From CAWGJF01 sp963822905 (lineage in GTDB: Bacteria; Bacteroidota; Ignavibacteria; Ignavibacteriales; Ignavibacteriaceae): 64,000 nt of DNA. A model generated the notes under the pieces. The model saw only the letters and a list, made by a program, of their open reading frames with translations, was not told where the DNA came from and did not search any database. Location: assembly GCA_963822905.1 (NCBI GenBank), contig CAWGJF010000001.1, forward strand, positions 1,178,001-1,242,000. Direction: 5' to 3'. A program made the position numbers and the translations under genes. This document shows positions 15,573 through 24,731 of this stretch, piece by piece (the first letter of the stretch is position 1; the number at the start of each line of letters is the position of its first letter).

Positions 15573-17816
15573 TCATTCTCTTAGTACAGCAACTTTACCT
15601 GTGGTTACACTATTACCTTCCTGATCGAAAGCAACAATTATATAAACACCACTGTTAACCAGTTTCCCATTCTTATCCAGTCCATCCCAATAAGCGGTTC
15701 TTCCTCCCGGTGAAGAAAACTCTGCTACAAGGTTACCGGTTATCGAAAGTATTTTTATATCACAATCTTTTATCAAGCCATCTATAACAAGAACTTTAGA
15801 ATTATCTTTTACAATAAATGGGTTGGGAAACACAAATAATTTATCAAAACTTTCGAGCGGTTTTAAAAAAGGAGTTTCAAAAGATGTAAGACCCTGTTCA
15901 GTACCTACATAAACAATTCCATTTTGGGCATCAATTGCTAAGCTTTCAATATTATCTGAAAGTAATGCACTATTTGCAGATGTAAAAGTGGTAATTAATC
16001 TTGATCCATCGGAATTCAATAAAAGTAACCCTTCAGTCGTCCCAACCCACTTTTGATTAAGCGGATCGACCGCAATTGCTGTAACAGACTGCTGCCTTAC
16101 CGTGAAGATTGATGTAATGCTTAAAGTAGATTGTCCTCCTGAAAAAACTCCGCCAACATTTGAAATTACATTGATACCTGCAGATGAACCAACCCAGACA
16201 TCACCGCGTGTATCGATAACCAAAGATGATATACTGTTGTTGTTTAATCCGTTGCTTGTAGTAATATATCCAGAAATATCGTCTGCCGAATCAGCATAAG
16301 TTTTGTTTTCATTAAAATAATAAACTCCGGGTTTCCCTTGAGGTGTATAAAACCATTTGGTATCATATTGATCTGTGTAAAGATCACGAACAAAAGTTAT
16401 CGGATAGCTACCAATCGAGGGTACATTGTAGTGGTACCATTTATTATCGGGAGTAAGCATGCTGAGGTTTTTCTTGTTAGCGGCAGAATGATTCAGAATC
16501 CATAAATTTCCTTTTGAATCTTTTGAGAAGCCGGTAATAACCAGAAAGTTAGGATTAGTAGGGATTCCTTCCATTCCACTCGTTGCGCGATTAAAAACCC
16601 TGTATTCTCCATTACTAACTTCTAGTGCTCCGCTTCCCCAGGTGCCAATATAAGCTGTATTATCTGAAGTCCCTTTTACATAGTAAACATCGTTTCTTGG
16701 AAGTGCAGGAGTGTTTGCTGTATTATAATTTTTCCATTCATTGCCATCATAAGTATAAAACCCGACTCCCGCATTATCTTTACCACTTGCAGACCATAAA
16801 ATTCCATCGCTGCTTGTTGAAAGGCTTGGAAACTGGTTTGCAGCAGGACCATTTGGTAGAAGAAGGGAAAAATTATTTGACATATCATCATATAATAATC
16901 CACCATCGCTGCCTGCTATTAGACCTGCCCCACTTTGAATATCCATTTTAGTAAGACTGTCAGTGGAAGTGTAAAAAGTGTCGAGTAATCCCGATGAATA
17001 CCTGTAAATACTTTTTTTACTTATTAGATATAACGTGTTGTCAAGAGAAGAAAAATCAGTAATTAATTTATTTGTTAATTCAGGGATAAAAGTTTGCCAG
17101 GAGCCATTTGAAAAAATAGACATCCCTTTATCAGTAGCTGCAATAACATCGTTATCAAACTTTGCTACTTTATAAATCTTGTTAGAGGGGAGTCCCTGAC
17201 TTGTCTGGTACACATTCCATGATTCAGGGGCTGATAAATTTATTGCACCGGGTTTTTGAATTGCAACACCTTCGTCAGTTGCAACATAAATCAAACCTGA
17301 TTTTATTGCGTAGTTTACTCTACTGAATGGACTGAAATTTCCAAATTTAGAGAAAGTATCAAAAAAGAGATAACTATTAGCATCAATTAATGAAACTCCA
17401 AAATCCGTTGAAGCTATAATCGTATCATTCCCTGTAATTTCAAGATTATTTATTTGTTTATTCGTTTGTTCAGTGTTATTTATATCAAGAATTACTTTTA
17501 TGCTTCCTGTTGCAGGATCATAAATGTTAATAACTCCATCCGAACTTCCCAGCCAGATTTTTCCATTATTATCGCTGGTAAGTGCTGAAAGTGAAATTCC
17601 CTGTAGCCCATCCGATTTTACGAATGTTTTAAATGATTGGTCAATTGTCGAATATCGGAAAGCACCACCGCTGCTCACAGCCCATAAATCAGTTCCAAGA
17701 ATTTGAACATCTCTTACATCTTTCAGATTTGTATGATTTTGCCAGTTTGTAAACTGCTGTGCATTTATTGTGGCAAGAAAAATAAAAACGAAAAAGAAAA
17801 TTATTGATTGGATCAT
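15573..17816 (-). CDS. Two-propeller protein with T9SS-type C-terminal domain, PorZ-like
   Basis: A 747-residue secreted protein with signal peptide ending TINAQQ. It has two series of beta-propeller repeats of the ligand-binding 'Reg_prop' kind (LWAVSSGGAFRY, IWLGSSDGVINIYD, KWVGTTEGLLLLNSDG). The C-terminal domain begins LFVFPNPFIVKDNSK and ends GVYIIVAFDQEGNSVTTGK, a FlgD-like T9SS fold. This order and length match PorZ, a surface component of the T9SS attachment complex that helps signal-peptidase-like PorU. Other two-propeller proteins share the layout, so PorZ is likely rather than proven. It lies upstream of, and close to, the ABC-F gene. Confidence 0.68.
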   Translation of the reverse strand: MIQSIIFFFVFIFLATINAQQFTNWQNHTNLKDVRDVQILGTDLWAVSSGGAFRYSTIDQSFKTFVKSDGLQGISLSALTSDNNGKIWLGSSDGVINIYDPATGSIKVILDINNTEQTNKQINNLEITGNDTIIASTDFGVSLIDANSYLFFDTFSKFGNFSPFSRVNYAIKSGLIYVATDEGVAIQKPGAINLSAPESWNVYQTSQGLPSNKIYKVAKFDNDVIAATDKGMSIFSNGSWQTFIPELTNKLITDFSSLDNTLYLISKKSIYRYSSGLLDTFYTSTDSLTKMDIQSGAGLIAGSDGGLLYDDMSNNFSLLLPNGPAANQFPSLSTSSDGILWSASGKDNAGVGFYTYDGNEWKNYNTANTPALPRNDVYYVKGTSDNTAYIGTWGSGALEVSNGEYRVFNRATSGMEGIPTNPNFLVITGFSKDSKGNLWILNHSAANKKNLSMLTPDNKWYHYNVPSIGSYPITFVRDLYTDQYDTKWFYTPQGKPGVYYFNENKTYADSADDISGYITTSNGLNNNSISSLVIDTRGDVWVGSSAGINVISNVGGVFSGGQSTLSITSIFTVRQQSVTAIAVDPLNQKWVGTTEGLLLLNSDGSRLITTFTSANSALLSDNIESLAIDAQNGIVYVGTEQGLTSFETPFLKPLESFDKLFVFPNPFIVKDNSKVLVIDGLIKDCDIKILSITGNLVAEFSSPGGRTAYWDGLDKNGKLVNSGVYIIVAFDQEGNSVTTGKVAVLRE

Positions 17817-17946
17817 TTCATCTTCCCTAAAATTCAGAAAAAGTAAAAATTTTCTATTCGTTTCCTGATTTGTGATTTTTGATGCTTAAAGATGGTAAAA
17901 ATAAAATTGGGTTGAAAGTAAAAAATTTGGTAGAACTTAAATAAAT

Positions 17947-18777
17947 TCAGGCAGTATTCTTAATTAAACGCGAACGCATTGCTTCAATCACTTTTGAACT
18001 GGTAAAATACTTACCAAAGTTTCCATCATCTTCACGTCTTCCACCATGATAATCAGATCCACCTGATTCTAAAAGAAAATATTCATTTGTTATTCCACGG
18101 TAATATTTGGTTTGACTTGCAGAATGTGAAGGATGAATTACTTCGATCCCATCTATTCCTGCTTCAATAAGTTGTTTAATCAGATGTTCAGGCATTTTAC
18201 CTGGATGTGCGATAAAAGATAATCCACCAGCATCATTAATAATTTTACAAGCACTTTGAGGTGAAAGATGTACTTTTTTTTCAAAAGCAGGTCCGTTATT
18301 TCCAATATATTTATTAAAAGCTTCAAAAAATGAACCTATAAACTTTTTTTCTAACAATGCTTGTGCAATATGAGGTCTGCCAATAGCAGAATTTTTTGCC
18401 TGAAGCATCACATCATCCATAGTTAATGCTATACCAAGTATATTTAGTTTTTCAACTATTCTTATCGCTCTTTTATACCTTTCTTCTCTAAAGAAAACGA
18501 GGTAGCGTTCTAACTCTTTATTATCAGGATCAATAAAATATCCGAGGATATGTATTTCATTGTCTCCAATTTCAGTACTGATTTCAAGACCGGGAATTAT
18601 TTCGATTCCAATTTTTGAGGAAAATTTTCTGGCTTCATTAACACCACTTACGCTGTCATGATCAGTTATACTGATCATACCAATCCCTTTGTCTAATGCT
18701 TTTTGGAGTAACTCAGCTGGAGAATAATATCCGTCTGAATAGTTAGTATGTGTATGTAAATCAGTTTTTAATTTCAT
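17947..18777 (-). CDS. PHP-domain phosphoesterase (nucleoside 3',5'-bisphosphate phosphatase / RNase AM-like)
   Basis: A 276-residue PHP protein: DLHTHTNYSDG at the N terminus, ITDHDSVSG, a GLEIS segment, RPHIAQAL and SGGSDYHGG near the C terminus together form the metal-binding set. Family members such as YciV/RnaAM trim 5' ends of rRNA and hydrolyse nucleoside bisphosphates. ATG at 18777 is preferred over the TTG one codon earlier. It starts 11 nt after the stop of the Crp/Fnr gene and is probably in its operon. Confidence 0.87.
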   Translation of the reverse strand: MKLKTDLHTHTNYSDGYYSPAELLQKALDKGIGMISITDHDSVSGVNEARKFSSKIGIEIIPGLEISTEIGDNEIHILGYFIDPDNKELERYLVFFREERYKRAIRIVEKLNILGIALTMDDVMLQAKNSAIGRPHIAQALLEKKFIGSFFEAFNKYIGNNGPAFEKKVHLSPQSACKIINDAGGLSFIAHPGKMPEHLIKQLIEAGIDGIEVIHPSHSASQTKYYRGITNEYFLLESGGSDYHGGRREDDGNFGKYFTSSKVIEAMRSRLIKNTA

Positions 18778-18788
18778 CAAAAGGGATA

Positions 18789-19475
18789 TTAATTGAAAAG
18801 CTCTCTAAACTTTTCGTAATTAATGATTCTCAATTTCGATCCTTCGAGTTCAATTAGCCCCTTTTTAGCAAATGAATGAAGAGTTCTTGAAATAGTTTCA
18901 CGGGATGTTCCTGCCATATTTGCAAGTTCCTGTTGGAGAGGTAATTTTTCTATTTCAACAACACCTTGTTTTATTCTTCCAATGTCATCTGCAAGTTGTA
19001 ATAAAACTGTAGCAACTTTGCCTTCAGCATCTTTTAATGAAAGAGCTTTAATTTTCATCCCAGCTGTCCGAAGTCTTTGGGTTAATTCCTGCAATAGTGA
19101 AATAGATACTTCGGGAAAAGTTTTAAGAAGTTCTAAAAAATCATTACGCTGAATAATGAAAACCTGAGAATCCTCAATTGAAGTAACAGTAGCTGACCGG
19201 CTAAGACCATCAAGCAATGCCATTTCTCCAAAAAAATCCGAAGGATTTAAGATTGATAGAATTACTTCTTTGCTCTGCTCGTCATTGCTGATTCTGGAAA
19301 CCTTAACTTTCCCTGAAACAATAACAAAAAGTGCCTGACCTGCATCTTCTTCCGATAGGATTATTGAGTTTTTCTTAAATGATTGGACTGTCCCTAACTT
19401 AGAAACTTTGTCCAGAGTATCTTCGTTTAATTCCGAAAATATTGGTACACTTTTTAAAAAGTTTATTTTTTCCAC
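18789..19475 (-). CDS. Crp/Fnr-family transcriptional regulator
   Basis: A protein of about 228 residues with an N-terminal cyclic-nucleotide-binding domain (VPIFSELNEDTLDKVSKLG, ... FFGEMALLDGLSRSATV) and a C-terminal winged helix (LANMAGTSRETISRTLHSF). No cysteine cluster for an Fe-S centre is visible, so this is Crp-like rather than an Fnr oxygen sensor. The frame extends upstream to an ATG at 19538, but a GTG at 19475 preceded by AAGG gives the usual family length and N terminus and is preferred. It is divergent from ppiD; a 260-nt region separates the two starts. Confidence 0.85.
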   Translation of the reverse strand: MEKINFLKSVPIFSELNEDTLDKVSKLGTVQSFKKNSIILSEEDAGQALFVIVSGKVKVSRISNDEQSKEVILSILNPSDFFGEMALLDGLSRSATVTSIEDSQVFIIQRNDFLELLKTFPEVSISLLQELTQRLRTAGMKIKALSLKDAEGKVATVLLQLADDIGRIKQGVVEIEKLPLQQELANMAGTSRETISRTLHSFAKKGLIELEGSKLRIINYEKFRELFN

Positions 19476-19654
19476 TGTAATTTTTGCCTTAATTGAATTT
19501 AGTAAACAAAAAATATACGTGTGCTGTTTCAAAGTCAAATAATTCAGTGATAATTCACTACAACATTTAACCCTGTCCTTGGAGATAAAGATGTAATTGA
19601 CCCAAAATTAACTTTTTCAATGACCCGGTACTATATTTTATGTAGCTGAATTCA

Positions 19655-19685
19655 TTGATTTTTAACTGGTGCGTCTCTATGTTTG
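19655..19685 (+). promoter_or_regulatory. Bacteroidota-type promoter for the PpiD-like gene
   Basis: TTG at 19655-19657, exactly 20 nt, then TATGTTTG at 19678-19685. This matches the Bacteroidota housekeeping consensus (TTG, 19-21 nt, TAnnTTTG). Transcription would start near 19692, giving a leader of about 40 nt before the ATG at 19734. Confidence 0.6.
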
Positions 19686-19733
19686 TTGTCTATGTTCTGA
19701 AATTTTTAATCAAATTGTGGAGAATTTTAGCTT

Positions 19734-21824
19734 ATGGCTATGATGGCCAAAATGAGGAGTTTGGCTCCTGCATTCATTATTGCGGTTGGTGCCTTGTTTG
19801 TTTTGTTTATGGTTATTTCTGACTCTAAAATTATGGAAGTGTTTGGCGGAAGATCAAATAACATTGCCGTAGTAAATGGAAAAGAAATTACGTATAACGA
19901 ATTTCAAGCATCAGTGGAACAGGAAAAAGAAAATAAAAAACAGCAATCCGGGGAAGATGTTCCTGATGATCAGTATGAACAATTTAGGGAACAGGTTTGG
20001 GATGGACTAATAACCAGAACTTTAATTGCACAGGAAGTTAAAAGACTTGGTATTACAGTATCTGATCAGGAAATAAGGGACGTTATTGTCAGTGATAACC
20101 CCCCATCATTTCTTAAACAGAATTTTATTGATTCAACGGGAAAGTTTAATAAAGAATTATATCTGAATGCTATATATGATCCGCAAAATGAAAAGGTATT
20201 ATTGCAGGCGGAAGATTATGTAAGGCAAATGCAGCTCAACGAAAAACTGCAAAGTATGCTTTTAGCTTCTATTACTGTGAGTGAGCAGGAAGTAAAAAGA
20301 AAATTTATTGAGCAGAATATTTATATGAATGCACAATATATTTTGGTTCAAAATAATTTATTTCCCGACTCAACTTTTTCAGTAAGTGAAAATGATTTAA
20401 AAAATTATTATGATGAAAACATTGATAAATTTAAAATTGAGGCACAAAGACAATTTAAATTCGTTTCATTTCCATTAGTACCTTCTTCAGCAGATACTCA
20501 ATTGGTTATAACTAATCTTCAGAATGTTAAAGAAATAGCAACAACAGATACCGGAAGTTTTAAATCTTATGTAAGCATTTATTCTGATAGTCCCTACTCA
20601 ATTGATACATTAAGTTTTAATAATTTCTCTGAAGAAGGAATGTCGGAAATCCGTAATGCCAAGAAGAATGATGTTGTTGGACCAGTTAGCTCACCTCAGG
20701 GTTATGCACTTTATCATTTAATAAATATCATTCCTTCTAAAGATAAAATCATCAGGGCATCTCATATACTGATAAACAGCAAACCAACTCCCGAAGAAAA
20801 CCTTGCGGAAGCAAACCGTATTTACCAGGAATTAATTAATGGTGCTAATTTTAGTAAAATTGCTGAACAATTTTCTAGTGATCCCGGTTCAGCTAAAAGA
20901 GGTGGGGATCTTGGTTGGTTCGGAAAAGGAATGATGGTAAAAGAATTTGAAAATGCTTGTTTCAGTGCTCCAATTGGAGTTGTTCAGAAACCGGTTAAAA
21001 CTAATTTTGGCTATCACATCATCCTTGTTACCGATCAATCTAATTCAAAATTTGTGGTTGAAAAAATAATCAACGCAGTTAAAATATCGGCTGCTACATC
21101 TGATGAAATTTATAACAAGGCAAGTGATTTTTCTTATCTTGCTAAAAGGGACGGGTTTGATAAAGAGATAGGTTTGGATGGTTACAAAACCCAGGATACT
21201 TCACCGTTTACAGAAAAAGTAAAGGCAATACCCGGTATTGGAGCCAGTGAAAGATTGCAAAAATTTGCTTTTGAAAATGACCTTAATGACATCTCTGATG
21301 TTTATAGGATTGCAAATAAATATATCGTAGCTCAAATTTCACAAATTATTCCTGAAGGTTTCCGGGATTTTTCGGAAGTTCAAACGCAGGTTAAACAAGC
21401 TGTTTTGATGGAAAAGAAATTTGCGAAAGCTAAGGAAATTGCCCAGGAATTATTGAAAAAATCGTCAGATGATATTACAAAAATTCCTCAAATTGACAAC
21501 AGGTTTCAGTTAAAATTAACAAACAGATTTAACTCTCAATCAAGTATTCCCGGACTCGGGAAGGAACCTTTATTTCTGGGTAAATGTATGGATATGAAGC
21601 AAGGAGAAACTACAACTGAACCTTTTAAAGGATTGAGGGGTTATTTCTTAATTAAACTACTCCAGAAAACAACATTTGATTCCACAGTATTTAAAACTCA
21701 AAGTACAACTTTAAGGAACAGTATTCTGCAAGAAAAAAAATCGGCTTACATAAACAATTGGCTTGCACAATTAAAAGAGAGTGCGGACATTGTGGATAAT
21801 CGTCACGTATTCTTTGGTTATTAA
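19734..21824 (+). CDS. PpiD-like membrane-anchored peptidyl-prolyl isomerase/chaperone
   Basis: A 696-residue protein with one N-terminal membrane anchor (about 10-29), a SurA_N/PpiD-type helical chaperone region starting IAVVNGKEITYNEF, and a parvulin domain at about 338-435. The parvulin domain contains RASHILINSK, FSSDPGSAKRGGDLGWFGKGMMV and FGYHIILV. A C-terminal helical region completes the chaperone lobe. PpiD works in the periplasm near the Sec translocon on proteins emerging for the envelope. GGAG lies about 10 nt before the ATG. It is monocistronic, with a good terminator downstream. Confidence 0.9.
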   Translation: MAMMAKMRSLAPAFIIAVGALFVLFMVISDSKIMEVFGGRSNNIAVVNGKEITYNEFQASVEQEKENKKQQSGEDVPDDQYEQFREQVWDGLITRTLIAQEVKRLGITVSDQEIRDVIVSDNPPSFLKQNFIDSTGKFNKELYLNAIYDPQNEKVLLQAEDYVRQMQLNEKLQSMLLASITVSEQEVKRKFIEQNIYMNAQYILVQNNLFPDSTFSVSENDLKNYYDENIDKFKIEAQRQFKFVSFPLVPSSADTQLVITNLQNVKEIATTDTGSFKSYVSIYSDSPYSIDTLSFNNFSEEGMSEIRNAKKNDVVGPVSSPQGYALYHLINIIPSKDKIIRASHILINSKPTPEENLAEANRIYQELINGANFSKIAEQFSSDPGSAKRGGDLGWFGKGMMVKEFENACFSAPIGVVQKPVKTNFGYHIILVTDQSNSKFVVEKIINAVKISAATSDEIYNKASDFSYLAKRDGFDKEIGLDGYKTQDTSPFTEKVKAIPGIGASERLQKFAFENDLNDISDVYRIANKYIVAQISQIIPEGFRDFSEVQTQVKQAVLMEKKFAKAKEIAQELLKKSSDDITKIPQIDNRFQLKLTNRFNSQSSIPGLGKEPLFLGKCMDMKQGETTTEPFKGLRGYFLIKLLQKTTFDSTVFKTQSTTLRNSILQEKKSAYINNWLAQLKESADIVDNRHVFFGY

Positions 21825-21844
21825 TCCAATAACAAATTTTTATT

Positions 21845-21879
21845 ACCCCAATGGATTTATTAAATCTGTTGGGGTTTTT
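21845..21879 (+). terminator. Rho-independent terminator after the PpiD-like gene
   Basis: Stem ACCCCAA (21845-21851) with TTGGGGT (21869-21875), inner stem GATTT/AAATC, then a run of five T. Confidence 0.85.
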
Positions 21880-21966
21880 CATTTTAAATAGAAATTTACG
21901 GGAAGATTCAAGTGTTTATTTTTCCATAAATATTCACCAAATTAATTCCAAATCATAATAAATTCG

Positions 21967-22683
21967 ATGAAATCTTTTTTTATTGTCATATCTGTGATCA
22001 TATTTTTAACGGGAGAAAATCAAGCCCAATATAACAATCATAAGTTTGGTCTAGCTTTTAATGCTATTTATACAACATCTGCAGATATTTTTCTTAATCC
22101 CAATTCATCAGATCCGATAATCAGAAATCAAGCATTTACTTTGGAAGATATATTGAGTTATGGTATGGATTTAAGATACAGGTTATCGGAAAGTGTTTTG
22201 TTGGGAATAAGTAGCGAGTATGTAAATAAAGCAAAGACAGCCCCGAATATGGTCGTTTTTTTAGGAAACCAGGTAATAAGGGTTGATGCCGAAGATGGAT
22301 TTCAGTTGATTCCAATAGAGATCACAGGGTATTATTATTTACCGTTTTCTACTGAAAGTTTTAAATTTGTCATGGGTGGAGGACTCGGGTACTACTTTGG
22401 AAAGTTTATAAGGAAGTTTGCCGGTTCGGAAACAATTGTTCAAAAAAGAAAGTTTGCAATTGGAATTCATGTTTCAGCGTCAATGGATTATATAATTTTT
22501 CAAAATGTATCTGCAAGATTTGAAATGAAATTCCGTGATCCCGAATTTAAAACCGTAAATAAATATTCCGTTAGCGAAGTCTCTTATCAGGGGAATACTG
22601 TTTTATTGTCCGGGGAAAATTTTGAAACAAAAGTAAATGTAAATGGAATATCATTTATATTAGGGTTAATTTATCAGTTTTAA
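21967..22683 (+). CDS. Predicted outer-membrane beta-barrel protein
   Basis: A 238-residue protein with signal peptide (cleavage near NQAQ/YNN). The remainder alternates polar and aromatic residues as in small barrels, with glycine-rich turns (VMGGGLGYYFGKF) and a terminal aromatic residue (LIYQF) typical of outer-membrane insertion signals. No functional family is recognised. It lies alone between a terminator and aroK. Confidence 0.65.
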   Translation: MKSFFIVISVIIFLTGENQAQYNNHKFGLAFNAIYTTSADIFLNPNSSDPIIRNQAFTLEDILSYGMDLRYRLSESVLLGISSEYVNKAKTAPNMVVFLGNQVIRVDAEDGFQLIPIEITGYYYLPFSTESFKFVMGGGLGYYFGKFIRKFAGSETIVQKRKFAIGIHVSASMDYIIFQNVSARFEMKFRDPEFKTVNKYSVSEVSYQGNTVLLSGENFETKVNVNGISFILGLIYQF

Positions 22684-22762
22684 ACCATCCTTGATTTCCT
22701 TCCTTATAAAATTTTTTTTTGAACTAAGATGATTTATTTTGTGTTAACAGAAAACACAGAAT

Positions 22763-23311
22763 ATGTCTAATAACATTTATTACCTTACCGGTTTTATGGC
22801 TGCAGGCAAGAGCACAATTGCACCAATTCTTGCAAATACTTTAGGTTGGCAATACTTTGATTTAGATAGAGAAATGGAGAAAAAAACTGGGAATAGAATT
22901 GTTGAACTCTTCAGGGAAAAAGGTGAGATATATTTTCGGCAACTTGAAACTGAAACATTAATTGAAATTTCAAATGGCAAGAACCTTATTATATCGTTGG
23001 GTGGCGGGACACTTCTTAACCTGGACAATGTAAATTTTATACAATCAACCGGAAAACTTATATACCTTAAATCTTCTGTTACTTCAATATTTAACAGGTT
23101 AAAAAATAAAAGAGATAGACCAGCCTTATTTATTGATGGTGAATTTCCGGATGAAGACGCTTTATTTAGTAAAATAGAACATATGATGAATGAGAGAAAA
23201 ATGATCTATGAAAAAGCTGACGTAACTATTGATACTGACAAAACAAAGGTTGGCAAATCAGTTGACTTGCTTGCAAGAATTATTACAAGAAACATTTCAA
23301 ATGTTAAATGA
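22763..23311 (+). CDS. aroK: Shikimate kinase
   Basis: A 182-residue enzyme that phosphorylates shikimate in the chorismate pathway. Walker A is GFMAAGKS at 10-17. Further signatures are the shikimate-binding FDLDREME and FRQLETETL segments, the Walker-B-like ISLGGGTLL and the lid region KRDRPAL. Length is standard. The last 4 nt overlap the start of aroB (ATGA). Confidence 0.95.
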   Translation: MSNNIYYLTGFMAAGKSTIAPILANTLGWQYFDLDREMEKKTGNRIVELFREKGEIYFRQLETETLIEISNGKNLIISLGGGTLLNLDNVNFIQSTGKLIYLKSSVTSIFNRLKNKRDRPALFIDGEFPDEDALFSKIEHMMNERKMIYEKADVTIDTDKTKVGKSVDLLARIITRNISNVK

Positions 23312-24402
23312 AAAAATTTTTAATTAAAACTCTGGAAAATAAATACCCGGTATTTGTTGGAGATTTTAATATCAGAAAAATTGTTGAACTGATAAGCCGT
23401 ACATCAAATTGTGATTATTTTTTTATTCTTATAGATAAAAAAGTAAACGGATTATATGGTAAACTGATACTAAAAGAATTCAGGAAACAAAAAAAAATAT
23501 TTTACTCAATTGTAATCAACGCTTCAGAAAAACAAAAATCATTTCCCACAATTCATAAAATCTATAATGAACTTTCAAAACATTATTTTGGAAGGGATGT
23601 TTGTCTGGTTGCCATCGGTGGCGGGATAATTGGCGACTTAGGAGGTTTTGTTGCATCGACTTATATGAGAGGAATAAAATGTGTTCATGTTCCAACAACA
23701 ATATTGGGAGCAGTTGATAGTTCTATTGGAGGCAAAACCGGTTACAACTTTAAGTATACAAAAAATCTGATAGGATCATTTTACCAACCGGTTTCAATAA
23801 TAACGAGCACCCGGTTTTTCAATTCGCTACCTGTTAAAGAAGTCGATTCCGGTATTGGAGAAGTAATAAAATATACCTATCTCTCAGGAAAATATTTCTT
23901 TGAATATGTATTATCAAATTATTCTTTACTTAGCTCTCTAGATGGCAAAGTTGTAAATAGGGTTTTAAATGAATGCATTTCAATTAAATCGTCTATTGTT
24001 ACCCTGGATGAAAAAGAAAAAAGTCTTAGAAAGATTCTGAATTTTGGTCACACGTTTGCCCACGCTTTCGAAACTTATTTTAATTTTAGAATTTCTCATG
24101 GTAAAGCTGTTACTGCCGGGATAATAGCTGCAAATATTTTATCTTATAAATTGGGAATGTTTTCTAAAAACAAGCTTAATCAATTTCAAAAACTTCCGGA
24201 AAAAGTCAGTCTTCCAAAATTTCTAACTGGATTTAAGAATAGTGAAATAATAAAAATTATGAAGCTTGATAAAAAGAACAGATCAGGAAGATTAAATTTT
24301 GTGTTATTAAAGGATTTTGGAGAATTAATTGTTGATGTTAATGCGGGCAAATCAGAATTGAATTGGACATTGAATGAGTTCAAAAAAACAATTTCGGTTT
24401 AA
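23308..24402 (+). CDS. aroB: 3-dehydroquinate synthase
   Basis: A 364-residue AroB that converts DAHP to 3-dehydroquinate using NAD and a divalent metal. Signatures are AIGGGIIGDLGGFVASTYMRG, HVPTTILGAVDSSIGGKTGYN, NLIGSFYQP, the GEVIKY segment and the metal ligands in LNFGHTFAHAFE. Translationally coupled to aroK, so the two shikimate genes form an operon closed by the hairpin at 24408-24445. Confidence 0.96.
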   Translation: MKKFLIKTLENKYPVFVGDFNIRKIVELISRTSNCDYFFILIDKKVNGLYGKLILKEFRKQKKIFYSIVINASEKQKSFPTIHKIYNELSKHYFGRDVCLVAIGGGIIGDLGGFVASTYMRGIKCVHVPTTILGAVDSSIGGKTGYNFKYTKNLIGSFYQPVSIITSTRFFNSLPVKEVDSGIGEVIKYTYLSGKYFFEYVLSNYSLLSSLDGKVVNRVLNECISIKSSIVTLDEKEKSLRKILNFGHTFAHAFETYFNFRISHGKAVTAGIIAANILSYKLGMFSKNKLNQFQKLPEKVSLPKFLTGFKNSEIIKIMKLDKKNRSGRLNFVLLKDFGELIVDVNAGKSELNWTLNEFKKTISV

Positions 24403-24407
24403 AGAAG

Positions 24408-24457
24408 AAAACTGTCGAGTCGTGAGGGCGAAACCCGACAGTTTTGTGTGTCATTTT
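24408..24457 (+). terminator. Hairpin terminator after aroKB
   Basis: Ten-base arms AAAACTGTCG (24408-24417) and CGACAGTTTT (24436-24445) with an 18-nt loop are followed by a T-rich tract to 24457. The complementary A tract makes it usable on both strands. Confidence 0.75.
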
Positions 24458-24469
24458 TGGAGGGATGCT

Positions 24470-24529
24470 ATGCTTAAACTATTTCGTTCTATTATTATCA
24501 AGTACGGTGCCATCTTAGAAACATTATAA
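24470..24529 (+). CDS. Possible 19-residue small protein with a strong ribosome-binding site
   Basis: GGAGG (24459-24463) lies 6 nt before an ATG that opens a 19-codon frame ending in TAA. The peptide, MLKLFRSIIIKYGAILETL, is hydrophobic with two early basic residues and would suit an amphipathic or membrane helix. It lies just behind the aroB terminator in a 329-nt gap between convergent genes. A second 19-codon frame (24542-24601) follows but lacks a good ribosome-binding site. It could be a real small protein, a leader peptide without a gene, or chance. Only the ribosome-binding site supports it. Confidence 0.35.
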   Translation: MLKLFRSIIIKYGAILETL

Positions 24530-24731
24530 TTCAAGCTAAGAATGAAAGGTAATTTCGGACGTGTCGTTTTTTCCGATTCCTTTAGTAAATATTACTTGTA
24601 ATTTTGGGTTAAAAAAGTCGTTTACCGCTGATTTTTGTAATTTTGTCGGCAATGAAAATGTACAATATACAACAGTGTCTAAATTTTTAACAGTAATTGA
24701 AAGAAAAAAAGGTTGGTAAAGTCTGTAGATA

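Noticed and set aside
24408..24457. Riboswitch or regulatory RNA after aroB
   Set aside because: The structure is a simple long-loop hairpin with a T-rich tail after a gene end. No known riboswitch core was recognised and no long gene follows.
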